DNA of 64,000 nt, taken from NCBI RefSeq assembly GCF_017744835.1, contig NZ_JAGIAM010000003.1:744001-808000 (forward strand), given 5' to 3'. Below, one piece after another: positions 9,676 through 17,879 of the stretch. The position numbers and the translations under genes are program-made. Each line of letters opens with the position of its first letter. The first letter of the stretch is position 1. The notes beneath the pieces were generated by a model. It did not search any database and was not told where the DNA came from. It saw nothing but the letters and a program-made list of their open reading frames with translations. The stretch comes from Sphingomonas sp. (GTDB lineage: Bacteria; Pseudomonadota; Alphaproteobacteria; Sphingomonadales; Sphingomonadaceae).

Positions 9676-10521
9676 TCAGAAGCGCAGCGCGCTGAGCGTC
9701 CGGTAGCTGGTGGTGATGTCGGGGATGTAGGGCGCGGGCGCCTGGTCGTTCTCGACATAGAAGTGCTGCACGCCCGCGCTGCCCTTGCGCTTGAACAGCG
9801 CGGCGAAGTCGGTCGTGCCCTCGCCCACCGCGGCCATCTTGCGATCGGCACGCATGTCCTTGACGTGATAGGCGTAGAGCCGGTCGGCCACCCGATCGAT
9901 CAGCCCGGGCACGTCTTCCCCGGCGAAGCCGGCCCAGTAGAGATCGAGCTCCACCTTCACCAGCGCCGGATCGGTCGCCTTCAACAGGCGCTCGTACAGC
10001 GAGACGCCGCCAGGCTTGTTGGTGAACTCGAAATCGTGATTGTGATAGGCGAAGCCCAGCCCGGCCTTCTTCAGCCCTTCGGCGAAGCGGTTGAAGTTGG
10101 GCAGCGCGGCCTGCCAGCCGGCCTCGGTACGGTGTTCGTCCGTCATGTAGGGCAGCACGACCGTGTCGGCGCCCAGCGTCTTGGCCATCACGACCGACTG
10201 GTCGAACTTCTGAAGCAGCGCGTCATAGCCGATATGGACCGAAGGTGCGCGAAGCCCGATCCGGTCCATCGTCTTGCGCAGCATCGCGGGGTCCATGGCG
10301 TCATAGCCGCCGCCGCCGAACTCGACTTCGCGGTAGCCGATGCGCGCGACTTGCTCGAGCGTGCCCACCGGGTCCTTCGAGAAGATATCCCGGACGGTGT
10401 AGAGCTGGAGCCCGACCGCCTTGAGCTGCGCGGCGGCCGCGGGGCGGGCGGAAACGCCGGCAAGCGCGAGCCCGGCAACGCCTCCGGCGCCCGCGAGCAG
10501 ATTTCTGCGGCTGATCATCAT
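9676..10521 (-). CDS. Tat-exported sugar phosphate isomerase/epimerase-type TIM barrel
   Basis: AP-endonuclease-2-like TIM-barrel protein, about 281 residues. The N-terminus has a twin-arginine signal (MMISRRNLLAGAGG followed by a hydrophobic stretch ending in AAAA), so it works in the periplasm, unlike most family members. The body has QLYTVRDIFSKDP, REVEFGGGGYDAMDP, HNHDFEF and AYHVKDMRAD, typical metal-binding strands of the fold. Its ATG at 10521 overlaps the stop of the subunit-3 gene (ATGA). It probably acts on the keto-sugar made by the neighbouring dehydrogenase; the reaction cannot be read from sequence. Confidence 0.75.
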   Translation of the reverse strand: MMISRRNLLAGAGGVAGLALAGVSARPAAAAQLKAVGLQLYTVRDIFSKDPVGTLEQVARIGYREVEFGGGGYDAMDPAMLRKTMDRIGLRAPSVHIGYDALLQKFDQSVVMAKTLGADTVVLPYMTDEHRTEAGWQAALPNFNRFAEGLKKAGLGFAYHNHDFEFTNKPGGVSLYERLLKATDPALVKVELDLYWAGFAGEDVPGLIDRVADRLYAYHVKDMRADRKMAAVGEGTTDFAALFKRKGSAGVQHFYVENDQAPAPYIPDITTSYRTLSALRF

Positions 10522-11078
10522 GCGGAATACACCTTGTTGACCTGGGAATAGGGGAAAGCGCCGTTGTACTCGCCGGGAACGGGCAGATATTCGCGCTCCT
10601 GCGTCATGCCGATCTCCGAGGTGTAGTAGCCGGCGATCACCAGCTGCCGGAACGCCTCGAAGAATTCGGCGCCGCCCTGCAGCTCGTCGTTCATCGCCAG
10701 CGTGAGCAGCGCGTCCTGCTGCGCCGGCGTCGCCTGCGCGGCCGGGACCTTGTGGTCCTTCAGGCTGCGCGCCTCGATCGCATCGAGCCCCGCGAGGATC
10801 GGAATCCGCTCGTCGGGCCTGGCCCAATCGGCAAGCAGCTTCTCGATGAAGGCCGGTACGCCCGCGGCGATCGCGCCCGGCGTGTCGGTGGCGGGCAGCA
10901 CGCGCTCGGCCAGCGCGGTCATGGACGCGCGCTGGACGGGGTTGAACACCGCCACGCTGGGCGGTCCGTCGCTGATCACCGGTATCTTGGACGCCTGGGC
11001 GGCACGGGCGATCGGCGCGAACAGAGTCGCCCCGAACATGGCCGCCACGCCGCCGAGCGCGGTTCTACGATCGATCAC
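10518..11078 (-). CDS. Gluconate 2-dehydrogenase subunit 3-family protein, Tat-exported
   Basis: Small partner subunit of a periplasmic GMC dehydrogenase. 186 residues with a twin-arginine signal (MIDRRTALGGVAAMFGATLF) and the family's mature part (VLPATDTPGAIAAGVPAFIE, GYYTSEIGMTQEREY). In this family the subunit is exported folded together with the flavin subunit. It overlaps the DUF1080 gene upstream and the TIM-barrel gene downstream by four bases each, so its production is coupled to both. The dehydrogenase subunit is two genes downstream. Confidence 0.85.
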   Translation of the reverse strand: MIDRRTALGGVAAMFGATLFAPIARAAQASKIPVISDGPPSVAVFNPVQRASMTALAERVLPATDTPGAIAAGVPAFIEKLLADWARPDERIPILAGLDAIEARSLKDHKVPAAQATPAQQDALLTLAMNDELQGGAEFFEAFRQLVIAGYYTSEIGMTQEREYLPVPGEYNGAFPYSQVNKVYSA

Positions 11079-11893
11079 TTGCCTTCTCCGAGATCGATGG
11101 CCGCCTCCGGGAGCGGACGCACCCAGATGTTGCGGAAGGATACGGGGGAATCATGGTCCTGGAGCTGCAGCGGGGCAGCATCGGGATGCGGCGTGTAGCT
11201 CGCCACCTGCCGCCAGATCGTGGTGCCGAGCATCGGCTGGTGGTTCTGCACCAGCACACCGTTGAGGAAGGCCGTGACATAGGCCGGGCGCAGCAGCTTG
11301 CCGTCGGGGCCGAAGCGCGGGCGTTCGAAGACGATGTCGTAGCTCTGCCAATCGCCGGGCTTGCGCGCGGCATTCACCAGTGGCGGTTTCCAGCCATAGA
11401 CCGCACCCACCGCCCCGTCGGCATAGGTGGGGTTCTGATAGCCGTCGAGGATCTGTACCTCGTAGCGCTGCATGAACCAGATGCCGCTGTTGCCACGATC
11501 CTGCGAGCTCTTGGTGGGCGGGTTGGGCGAGCGGAATTCGAGATGAAGCTGGACGTCACCGAAGCTCTGCTTGGAAATCAGATTGCTCTCGCCCCCGATA
11601 CGCGCCGGAACGGTCAACGCGCCGTCCTTGACTGGCCAGGGCGTCCGCTCGGCGCGCCAGGCGTCGGTCGAACGGCCGTCGAACAGCACGATCGCGTCCG
11701 AGGGCGCACCGCCGGGATTGGTCGCCGGCGTGACCACCACCGGCGCAGGGCGATCGGAATCATGGACGTGCCATTGCCCGCCGGGCAGCATCGGCGTGTC
11801 CTTGAAGCCCGGCTTCTCCTGCGCGGCGACGCCCGTGGCGATGAGCGAAGCCGCCCCCGCGAGCAGCCCGCAGACCATGCGGATGCCAGTCAT
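11075..11893 (-). CDS. DUF1080 (3-keto-disaccharide hydrolase-like) exported protein
   Basis: Concanavalin-like jelly-roll protein of the DUF1080 family, whose characterised members act on 3-keto-glycosides. About 272 residues. A Sec signal peptide (residues 1-22, ending GVAAQ) is followed by the hallmark strands IVLFDGRSTDAWRAE, DVQLHLEFRSP, GNSGIWFMQRYEVQILDG and GDWQSYDIVFERPRF. The ATG at 11893 sits directly behind a GGGAGGGAGG ribosome site; longer frames upstream are out of context. It is 11 bases after the Hyi-like gene and overlaps the subunit-3 gene. Likely role: cleavage of the oxidised glycoside in the periplasm. Confidence 0.8.
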   Translation of the reverse strand: MTGIRMVCGLLAGAASLIATGVAAQEKPGFKDTPMLPGGQWHVHDSDRPAPVVVTPATNPGGAPSDAIVLFDGRSTDAWRAERTPWPVKDGALTVPARIGGESNLISKQSFGDVQLHLEFRSPNPPTKSSQDRGNSGIWFMQRYEVQILDGYQNPTYADGAVGAVYGWKPPLVNAARKPGDWQSYDIVFERPRFGPDGKLLRPAYVTAFLNGVLVQNHQPMLGTTIWRQVASYTPHPDAAPLQLQDHDSPVSFRNIWVRPLPEAAIDLGEGK

Positions 11894-11904
11894 CCTCCCT
11901 CCCT

Positions 11905-12816
11905 TCATAGCATGTCGATCTGGCGATAGGCGGCGATCAGCCGCTCCTCGCCCGCCCGCCCTGCGACGGAATTGCCGTGCTCCATGCCGATCACGCCGGA
12001 ATAGCGGCGCGCACGCAGCCATTTGACGATGTTGGCATAGTTGATCTCGCCGCTGCCCGGCTCCTTGCGGCCCGGATTGTCGCCGAATTGAAGATAGCCG
12101 ATCTCGCTCCAGCAGGCCTCCATCGTGGGGATCAGGTCCCCCGACTGGATCTGCGCGTGATAGAGGTCGGCCAGGATCTTCACCGCCGGGCTGTTCGCCC
12201 CGCGCGCCACGGCATAGCCCTGCGTGATCGTCTGCATGTAGACGCCGGGATGATCGGTCCGCGTGTTGAGCGGCTCCATGACCATCGCGATGCCGTGCGG
12301 CGCCACGATATCGCCGGCGCGGCGCATCACGTCGATGATCCGCGCGGTCTGGATGTCGAGCGGGACCTTGGGGTCGAGGAAGCCGGTGACGACGGTCATG
12401 TGCTTCGCGTCGAGCCGCCTGGCGACGTCGATCGAAGTGCGGATATCCGCGAGGAACGCCTCGCGCTCAGCCCCATCGTTCGCCCCGAGCAGCGGACGCG
12501 ACTGCGCCCATTTGGGCATGCTGGCGACGAACACGCCCATGGTCATGCCCCGATCGCGCAAGGCCTTGGCCATCTGCTCCTGCTCGGCGACCGGGCGGCT
12601 GGACGCCTCATTGTCTTCCCAGGCGGTGAAGCCCTGGTCGGCGGCAAAGGCGATCTGCTCGATCAGCCCGCCGCGGCTGGCGAAGCTACCCTGGTGCGGT
12701 GCATAGCCCAGCGAGAAGCGCGCGGCGTTCGATCCGCCGCCCTGCGCGCGCGCCAGCGGCGGCGCCACCGCCGATGCCGCGCCCACGGCGAGGAGCGTCC
12801 GGCGCGAGACGCTCAT
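11905..12816 (-). CDS. Tat-exported hydroxypyruvate isomerase-like TIM barrel
   Basis: 303 residues. An N-terminal twin-arginine signal (MSVSRRTLLAVGAASAVAPP) precedes a Hyi/OtnI-like barrel with MVMEPLNTRTDHPGVY, KILADLYHAQIQSGDLIP and GYLQFGDNPGRKEPGSGEI, the metal- and substrate-binding strands of that family. A periplasmic hydroxypyruvate isomerase would be unexpected, so an isomerase or epimerase step on a keto-sugar is more likely. It lies between the cytochrome c and DUF1080 genes with gaps of 11-13 bases. Confidence 0.75.
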   Translation of the reverse strand: MSVSRRTLLAVGAASAVAPPLARAQGGGSNAARFSLGYAPHQGSFASRGGLIEQIAFAADQGFTAWEDNEASSRPVAEQEQMAKALRDRGMTMGVFVASMPKWAQSRPLLGANDGAEREAFLADIRTSIDVARRLDAKHMTVVTGFLDPKVPLDIQTARIIDVMRRAGDIVAPHGIAMVMEPLNTRTDHPGVYMQTITQGYAVARGANSPAVKILADLYHAQIQSGDLIPTMEACWSEIGYLQFGDNPGRKEPGSGEINYANIVKWLRARRYSGVIGMEHGNSVAGRAGEERLIAAYRQIDML

Positions 12817-12829
12817 GCCCGCGCCTCGA

Positions 12830-13219
12830 TCACTTGGCGCCCTCGGCCTTCAGATACGCGATGATCGCCGCGCGCTTGGCCGGATCGGCCATGCCGATCG
12901 GCATGCGCGTGCCGGGCACCGTCTTGCCGGGCGCCGCGATGAAGGCGTCGAGCGTCTTGTCGTCCCAGCGCAGTTTCGCCGTCTTGAGCGCAGGCGAATA
13001 GTTGAAGCCCGGCGCCGATGCCGCGGGGCGCCCGACCACGCCGTGGAGATTGGGACCCACCCCGTTCTTGCCGCCCGCCTGGACGGTGTGACACGCCTTG
13101 CACGCATTGAAGGCGGCCGGCACGGTACTCGTTCCCGTCTGCGCAACGGTGGGCGACCAGGCGACGGCGAGCGCGGATACTGCGACGCCCCCCACTCCCA
13201 GGCACGCGAGAAGCTTCAT
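12830..13219 (-). CDS. Class I cytochrome c, periplasmic
   Basis: 129-residue c-type cytochrome with a signal peptide and one CKACH haem motif near residue 40. A distal Met ligand is supplied by RMPIGMADP near residue 105. It resembles the mobile cytochrome c2/c550 class. It is the probable electron acceptor of the GMC dehydrogenase in the same operon. Start 13219 overlaps the oxidoreductase stop (ATGA) and has GAGAG six bases upstream. Confidence 0.85.
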   Translation of the reverse strand: MKLLACLGVGGVAVSALAVAWSPTVAQTGTSTVPAAFNACKACHTVQAGGKNGVGPNLHGVVGRPAASAPGFNYSPALKTAKLRWDDKTLDAFIAAPGKTVPGTRMPIGMADPAKRAAIIAYLKAEGAK

Positions 13220-14364
13220 TCTTTCTCTCCCGGATTTACGCTTGTCCATTTCCGATCCGAAGCGGCATTGGCGATGACCGCCTCGATGAACTTCATCGTG
13301 CGAAGTCCGTCGCTTACGCCCGGAAACCACGGGTTGCCGCCGCCGCGGATGGCAGCAGTGAAGCCCCGATAGAGGTTGGCGAAGGCCTCGATATAACCCT
13401 CGGGGTGCCCCGACGGTGTGCGCAGCAGCGCCGCGGCGCGAGGGTGCAACCCTGGCCCGCCGGCGCGGATGATCTCGGCCGGCCGGTCGAGCCAGCGCAG
13501 GATCAGCGTGTTGGGCTCCATCTGCGCCCATTCGAGGCCGCCGCGCTCGCCATGGATGCGCAGCTTGAGTCCGTTCTCTTCGCCCGCCGCGACCTGGCTC
13601 GCCTTGAGCACGCCGCGCGCGCCGCCCTCGAAGCGCAGCAACGCGCTGACGTCGTCGTCGAGACGGCGGCCGGGAACATGGATCATCAGATCGGCGGAGA
13701 CTGCCTCTACGCGGAGCCCCGAGACATGCTCGGCAAGCTGGAAGGCATGCGTGCCGATATCGCCCAGGCACCCGCCGAGGCCAGCGCGCGCCGGGTCGGT
13801 CCGCCATTCGGCCTGCTTGTTGCCAGTGGTGTCGATCGGCTCGCTCAGCCAGCCCTGGAGATATTCGGCCTGCACCAGCCGGATCTTGCCGAAATCGCCG
13901 CGCGCCACCCGCGCCCGCGCCTCCTCGACCAACGCATAGCCGCTGTAGGTGAAAGCCAGCGCAAACAGCCTGCCGCTGGCGCTGGCCGCCGCCGCGATCG
14001 CCTCAGCCTCGGCGACGCTCATCGCCATCGGCTTTTCGCAGAAGACGTGAAAACCGGCGTTGAGCGCGGCGATCGCCATCGGCGCGTGGAGATTGTTGGG
14101 CGTCACCACGGCGACCGCATCGATGCGCGCCGCGGGGGCAAGCGCCTGCTCGCCCGCCAGCATCGCGCCGAAGCTCGGATAGACTCGCGCCGCATCCAGC
14201 CCCAGCGCCTCGCCGGTGCGGGTGTTGCGTCCCGCATCGGTGCTAAAGGCACCCGCCGCCAGTTGCCAGTCGCCATCGATCGCGGCGGCCATGCGGTGGA
14301 CGGCACCGATGAAGGCCCCCTCCCCGCCGCCAACCATGCCCAGCCGAAGCGCGCGTCGAGCCAT
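13216..14364 (-). CDS. Gfo/Idh/MocA-family NAD(P)-dependent sugar oxidoreductase
   Basis: About 382 residues, cytoplasmic. It has the N-terminal Rossmann motif (LGMVGGGEGAFIGAVHR), the central NNLHAPMAIAAL strand, the family signature FCEKPMAMSVAEAE with the conserved Lys, and the C-terminal catalytic GGCLGDIGTHAFQLAEH. Members oxidise or reduce sugars and cyclitols, and several work on 3-keto sugars. Start 14364 lies five bases after the stop of the upstream TIM-barrel gene; a longer upstream frame is only shadow. It overlaps the cytochrome c start. Confidence 0.85.
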   Translation of the reverse strand: MARRALRLGMVGGGEGAFIGAVHRMAAAIDGDWQLAAGAFSTDAGRNTRTGEALGLDAARVYPSFGAMLAGEQALAPAARIDAVAVVTPNNLHAPMAIAALNAGFHVFCEKPMAMSVAEAEAIAAAASASGRLFALAFTYSGYALVEEARARVARGDFGKIRLVQAEYLQGWLSEPIDTTGNKQAEWRTDPARAGLGGCLGDIGTHAFQLAEHVSGLRVEAVSADLMIHVPGRRLDDDVSALLRFEGGARGVLKASQVAAGEENGLKLRIHGERGGLEWAQMEPNTLILRWLDRPAEIIRAGGPGLHPRAAALLRTPSGHPEGYIEAFANLYRGFTAAIRGGGNPWFPGVSDGLRTMKFIEAVIANAASDRKWTSVNPGEKE

Positions 14365-14369
14365 GTTGG

Positions 14370-15428
14370 TTATTCCGCCGAGAGCCCGAGGACCGCGCGG
14401 ATCGCCCCCCGGTCGACACCGCTCGCCGCGAAGTCGTCGAAGGCATGTTCCGTCAGGCGGATGATGTGGTCGCGGATGAACGGAGCGCCTTCGCGCGCGC
14501 CGTCCTCTGGATGCTTGAGCGCGCATTCCCATTCGAGCACCGCCCAACCCGAATAGCCATATTGCGCCATCTTGCTGAAGATGCCGACGAAATCGACTTG
14601 CCCGTCACCCAGCGAGCGGAAGCGCCCGGCGCGATCGACCCAGCTCTGATAGCCGCCATAGACCCCCGAGCGTCCGGTCGGGTTGAACTCGGCATCTTTG
14701 ACGTGGAAGCACGAGATCCGGTCGTGGTAGCGATCGATGAAGTCGAGATAGTCGAGCTGCTGCAGCACATAGTGCGACGGATCGAACAGGATGCGCGCGC
14801 GAGGATGGCCGCCGACCGCGTCGAGGAACCGTTCCCAGGTCGCGCCGTCGTGGATGTCCTCGCCCGGATGAATCTCATAGGCGCAGTCGACCCCCGCTTC
14901 CTCGAACACGTCGAGGATCGGGATCCAGCGCCGCGCCAGCTCAGCAAAGGCTTCCTCGACTAGCCCCGCGGGACGCTGCGGCCAGGGATAGACATAGGGC
15001 CATGCCAGCGCGCCCGAGAAGGTCGCGTGCGCCGAAAGACCCAGCCGGGCGCTCGCCCGCGCGGCGAGCTTGACCTGCTCGACTGCCCAGGCCTGGCGCT
15101 CGACCGGCTTGCCGCGCAGCTCGGGCGGCGCGAAGCCGTCGAACAACGTGTCGTACGCCGGATGCACTGCGACGAGCTGGCCCTGCAGGTGCGTAGAGAG
15201 CTCGGTCGGCTCGATGCCGTGTCGGGCGAGCATGCCCTTCAGGTCGTCGCAATAGTCCTGGCTCTCGGCGGCGCGTTTCAGGTCGATCAGCCGCGAATCG
15301 CACGGGATCTGGATTCCGACATAGCCGAGGTCCGCCGCCCATTTCGCCAGCCCCTCGAGCGTATCGAACGGTGCGGAGTCCCCCATGAACTGGGCAAGGA
15401 AGATCGCCGGCCCCTTCATCGCGGTCAT
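14370..15428 (-). CDS. Cytoplasmic sugar phosphate isomerase/epimerase-family TIM barrel
   Basis: About 352 residues without an export signal. Barrel signatures are AADLGYVGIQIPCD, CAYEIHPGEDIHDG, RILFDPSHYVLQQLDY, CFHVKDAEFNPTGR and WAVLEWECAL, giving the Glu/Asp/His/Glu metal site of the family. Start 15428 overlaps the MFS stop (ATGA); Met four codons later is an alternative. It is the third TIM-barrel isomerase of this operon and the only cytoplasmic one, so it probably handles the product after import. Confidence 0.8.
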   Translation of the reverse strand: MTAMKGPAIFLAQFMGDSAPFDTLEGLAKWAADLGYVGIQIPCDSRLIDLKRAAESQDYCDDLKGMLARHGIEPTELSTHLQGQLVAVHPAYDTLFDGFAPPELRGKPVERQAWAVEQVKLAARASARLGLSAHATFSGALAWPYVYPWPQRPAGLVEEAFAELARRWIPILDVFEEAGVDCAYEIHPGEDIHDGATWERFLDAVGGHPRARILFDPSHYVLQQLDYLDFIDRYHDRISCFHVKDAEFNPTGRSGVYGGYQSWVDRAGRFRSLGDGQVDFVGIFSKMAQYGYSGWAVLEWECALKHPEDGAREGAPFIRDHIIRLTEHAFDDFAASGVDRGAIRAVLGLSAE

Positions 15429-16672
15429 GCCTGTGCCTCCCTGCTGTCGTCGCGGAAGGTGAAGACGAAAAGCAGCGCGATCAGCGCCGCCGCGATTGCC
15501 GGGTACCACCACATCTGCTGCCAGTCGGCGATGCTCGCGACCTCGGGCATGCGAGCATAGAGCAGCCCGCCGATCTGTGAACCGAGCAACATGCCCACAC
15601 CGTAGGTGAACAGCGTCAGCATCCCCTGCGCCTGCGCGTTGACTCCCTTGGGCGACGCGATCGTGCCGGTGTAGATCGCACCCGCGACGAAGAAGAAGTC
15701 GTAGCAGACGCCGTGCAGCGCCACGCCCAGATAGATCGCCCAGAGCGAATCGCCGCCGTCGCCGATCGCGAACAGCGCATAGCGCAGCGCCCAGGCGATC
15801 ATGCCTACGAGCAGCAGCGGCTTCACTCCGAAGCGGCGGTAGAGCCACGGCATCGCGAACATGAAGGCCAGCTCGGACATCTGCCCGATCGACATGGTGC
15901 CGCCGACATTCTCGATCCCCGCCACGCCGATGAAAGCGGAGGCATAGGCATAGTACATCGCCAGCGGGATCGAGATCAGCGTCGCGCAGACGATGAAGAC
16001 CAGGAACGAGCGCTGCTTGAGCAGCCCGAATGCCTCGGCGCAGAGCACCTGGCGCACTAGCCCTTCTCCGCTCGGCGCGTCAGGCGCGACGTTGGGCAGC
16101 GTGAAGCTGTAGAGGCCGAGCGCGATCGAGACCACCGCCGCAACGCGGAAGATCTCGGGGCTGGCGGAGAGGCCGGCCCAACCGATGATCAGCCCGGCGA
16201 CGATCCAGCCCAGCGTACCGAACGCGCGGACGAAGGGGAAATTGTCGACTCGATCGCCGAAGCTCTTGAGCGCGATCGTGTTCGCGAGACCCACCGTCGG
16301 CATGTAGAGGATCATGTAACCGAGCAGCAGCCAGACGAAGGTGGTGCCGCCCTGCGGTGTGACCAGCGAGGGCAGCACGAACAGGATCGCGCCGCCCACG
16401 AGATGCAGGATCACCATCAGCATCCGCGGGCTCAGGTAGCGCGTTGCCGCCATGCCTAGCAGGAAGGATCCGACGACCGACGCGATCGGGCCGACGGAGA
16501 AGGCGTCGTCGATCAGGTTGCCGATGCCCACGGTCTGCATCACCAGACCAAGAGTGACGGCCCAGGCTCCCCAAACGAAGAATTGCATGAACATCAGCGC
16601 GCTCAATCGCGCCGTCAGCATCCCTGACCCGGGGCGCGCCTCATCCAGGCGCACGCCTTCCGCAACTGCCAT
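15425..16672 (-). CDS. MFS transporter, nucleoside:H+ symporter (NHS)-like
   Basis: 415-residue integral membrane protein with about 12 hydrophobic helices, resembling the NupG/XapB nucleoside-proton symporter family (RLSALMFMQFFVWGAWAVTL at the N-terminus). Related proteins in sphingomonads and Bacteroidetes sit in sugar operons, and here the context is glycoside catabolism, so a sugar substrate is as likely as a nucleoside. It is the first gene of the nine-gene operon, with GGGGAGG seven bases before the ATG. The promoter region is shared with the divergent LacI-type regulator. Confidence 0.75.
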   Translation of the reverse strand: MAVAEGVRLDEARPGSGMLTARLSALMFMQFFVWGAWAVTLGLVMQTVGIGNLIDDAFSVGPIASVVGSFLLGMAATRYLSPRMLMVILHLVGGAILFVLPSLVTPQGGTTFVWLLLGYMILYMPTVGLANTIALKSFGDRVDNFPFVRAFGTLGWIVAGLIIGWAGLSASPEIFRVAAVVSIALGLYSFTLPNVAPDAPSGEGLVRQVLCAEAFGLLKQRSFLVFIVCATLISIPLAMYYAYASAFIGVAGIENVGGTMSIGQMSELAFMFAMPWLYRRFGVKPLLLVGMIAWALRYALFAIGDGGDSLWAIYLGVALHGVCYDFFFVAGAIYTGTIASPKGVNAQAQGMLTLFTYGVGMLLGSQIGGLLYARMPEVASIADWQQMWWYPAIAAALIALLFVFTFRDDSREAQA

Positions 16673-16689
16673 ATCGCAGCCTCCCCTTT

Positions 16690-16706
16690 ATGCAGTTTGC
16701 CTGCAT
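16690..16706. promoter_or_regulatory. Inverted repeat ATGCAG-N5-CTGCAT before the sugar operon
   Basis: Perfect 6-bp arms separated by TTTGC, 17 bases upstream of the MFS start codon. It lies between the operator-like palindrome and the ribosome site, so it could be a second operator or an mRNA leader hairpin. Seen directly; function inferred. Confidence 0.4.
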
Positions 16707-16736
16707 TTCGACTCAACGATACGCGGGTTTCGAGCG

Positions 16737-16752
16737 ATGTAAAGCGTTACAT
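16737..16752. promoter_or_regulatory. Probable LacI-family operator ATGTAAAGCGTTACAT
   Basis: Near-perfect 16-bp palindrome centred on GC, the format of LacI/GalR-family operators. It lies 45 bases before the LacI-type gene and 64 bases before the divergent MFS gene, so one site could control both. Matching the site to this regulator is inference from proximity and family. Confidence 0.6.
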
Positions 16753-16797
16753 TGAATTGCCCTCGACACTCGTCGCAAACGGCTACATGAAGCTTTG

Positions 16798-17799
16798 ATG
16801 CCGACAATCGTCGAAGTCGCCGCCCAGGCCGGCGTCTCCACAGCCACGGTTTCGCGCGTGCTGAGCCAGCCTGAGCGCGTGTCGGCGCAAACCCGCGAGC
16901 GCGTGCTCGAGGTCGTCCACTCTCTCGGCTATACGCCCAGCGTGATTCCCCGCATGCTGCGCACGCTTCGCGCCGCCAAAATCCTGCTGACCGTGCCCGA
17001 CATCTCCAACCCCTTTTTCGCCAGCGTGATCCGCGGCGCGGAAGAAGCCGCGCGCGACGCAGGATATGCGGTGGTGCTGGGCGACACGGGCCATGATCCG
17101 CAGCTCGAGGATCAATATGCCGAGATGCTCGCCCGGCGCGAGGTCGATGGACTGATCTTTCTCGGCCATCGCCTGCCCGGCACGCTCGAGCCACTGCTGT
17201 CGCGCCAGGGCGCCGCTGCGCCGATCGTCAACGGCTGCGAATACAGCCCCGAACTCGGCGTCCCGAGCGTCCACATCGACAATGCAGCCGCCGGGGAAGA
17301 GGCGATCGAGCACCTGATAGGGCTCGGCCACTGCGACATCGGCGTGATCACCGGCCCCGCGATAAGCCCGCTCACTCGCGACCGCCTGTCCGGCGCGACG
17401 CGCGCCGCCGAGCGCCACGGATTGCGTGATCGCCTGCAGGTGCGAGGCGGCGATTATTCCGCGCCCTCGGCATCCGCTCAGGCTGCCGATCTGCTTGCGC
17501 AGGGGGTGACCGCCATCTTCTGTTTCAGCGACGAGATGGCGATCGGCGCCATCAGTGCGATCCGCCAGGCAGGCCTGTCCTGCCCGGAAGACGTGTCCGT
17601 GGTGGGTTTCGACGATCTACCGCTGGCCGGCTTCTTTCAGCCGGCGCTTACCACCATCGCGCAACCCAAGGGGCGAATTGGCCGACATGCCGTCGAGTTG
17701 CTCGTGGACATCCTGCGCGGATCGGGGAGCGAATTGAGGCAAATCACCCTACCCCACGAACTCGTTGTCAGGGAAAGCACATCACGCGTCCGCCGTTGA
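16798..17799 (+). CDS. LacI-family transcriptional regulator
   Basis: About 333 residues. The N-terminal helix-turn-helix and hinge (TIVEVAAQAGVSTATVSRVL) are followed by a periplasmic-binding-protein-like sensor domain with DISNPFFASVIRGAE, VDGLIFLG, GFDDLPLAGFFQPALTTIAQ and a normal C-terminus. Start is ATG 16798, with an in-frame TTG three bases earlier as alternative; the ribosome site is weak. It is divergent from the nine-gene sugar operon and is its likely repressor, with a keto-sugar or glycoside as inducer. Confidence 0.9.
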   Translation: MPTIVEVAAQAGVSTATVSRVLSQPERVSAQTRERVLEVVHSLGYTPSVIPRMLRTLRAAKILLTVPDISNPFFASVIRGAEEAARDAGYAVVLGDTGHDPQLEDQYAEMLARREVDGLIFLGHRLPGTLEPLLSRQGAAAPIVNGCEYSPELGVPSVHIDNAAAGEEAIEHLIGLGHCDIGVITGPAISPLTRDRLSGATRAAERHGLRDRLQVRGGDYSAPSASAQAADLLAQGVTAIFCFSDEMAIGAISAIRQAGLSCPEDVSVVGFDDLPLAGFFQPALTTIAQPKGRIGRHAVELLVDILRGSGSELRQITLPHELVVRESTSRVRR

Positions 17800-17879
17800 C
17801 GCGCATCCCTGCAAAACTGCTCCCGCTGGCGGTTGAGCCCTCGCCTGCCTCCCGATGCCCGGCATTATCAGGCAATGTC

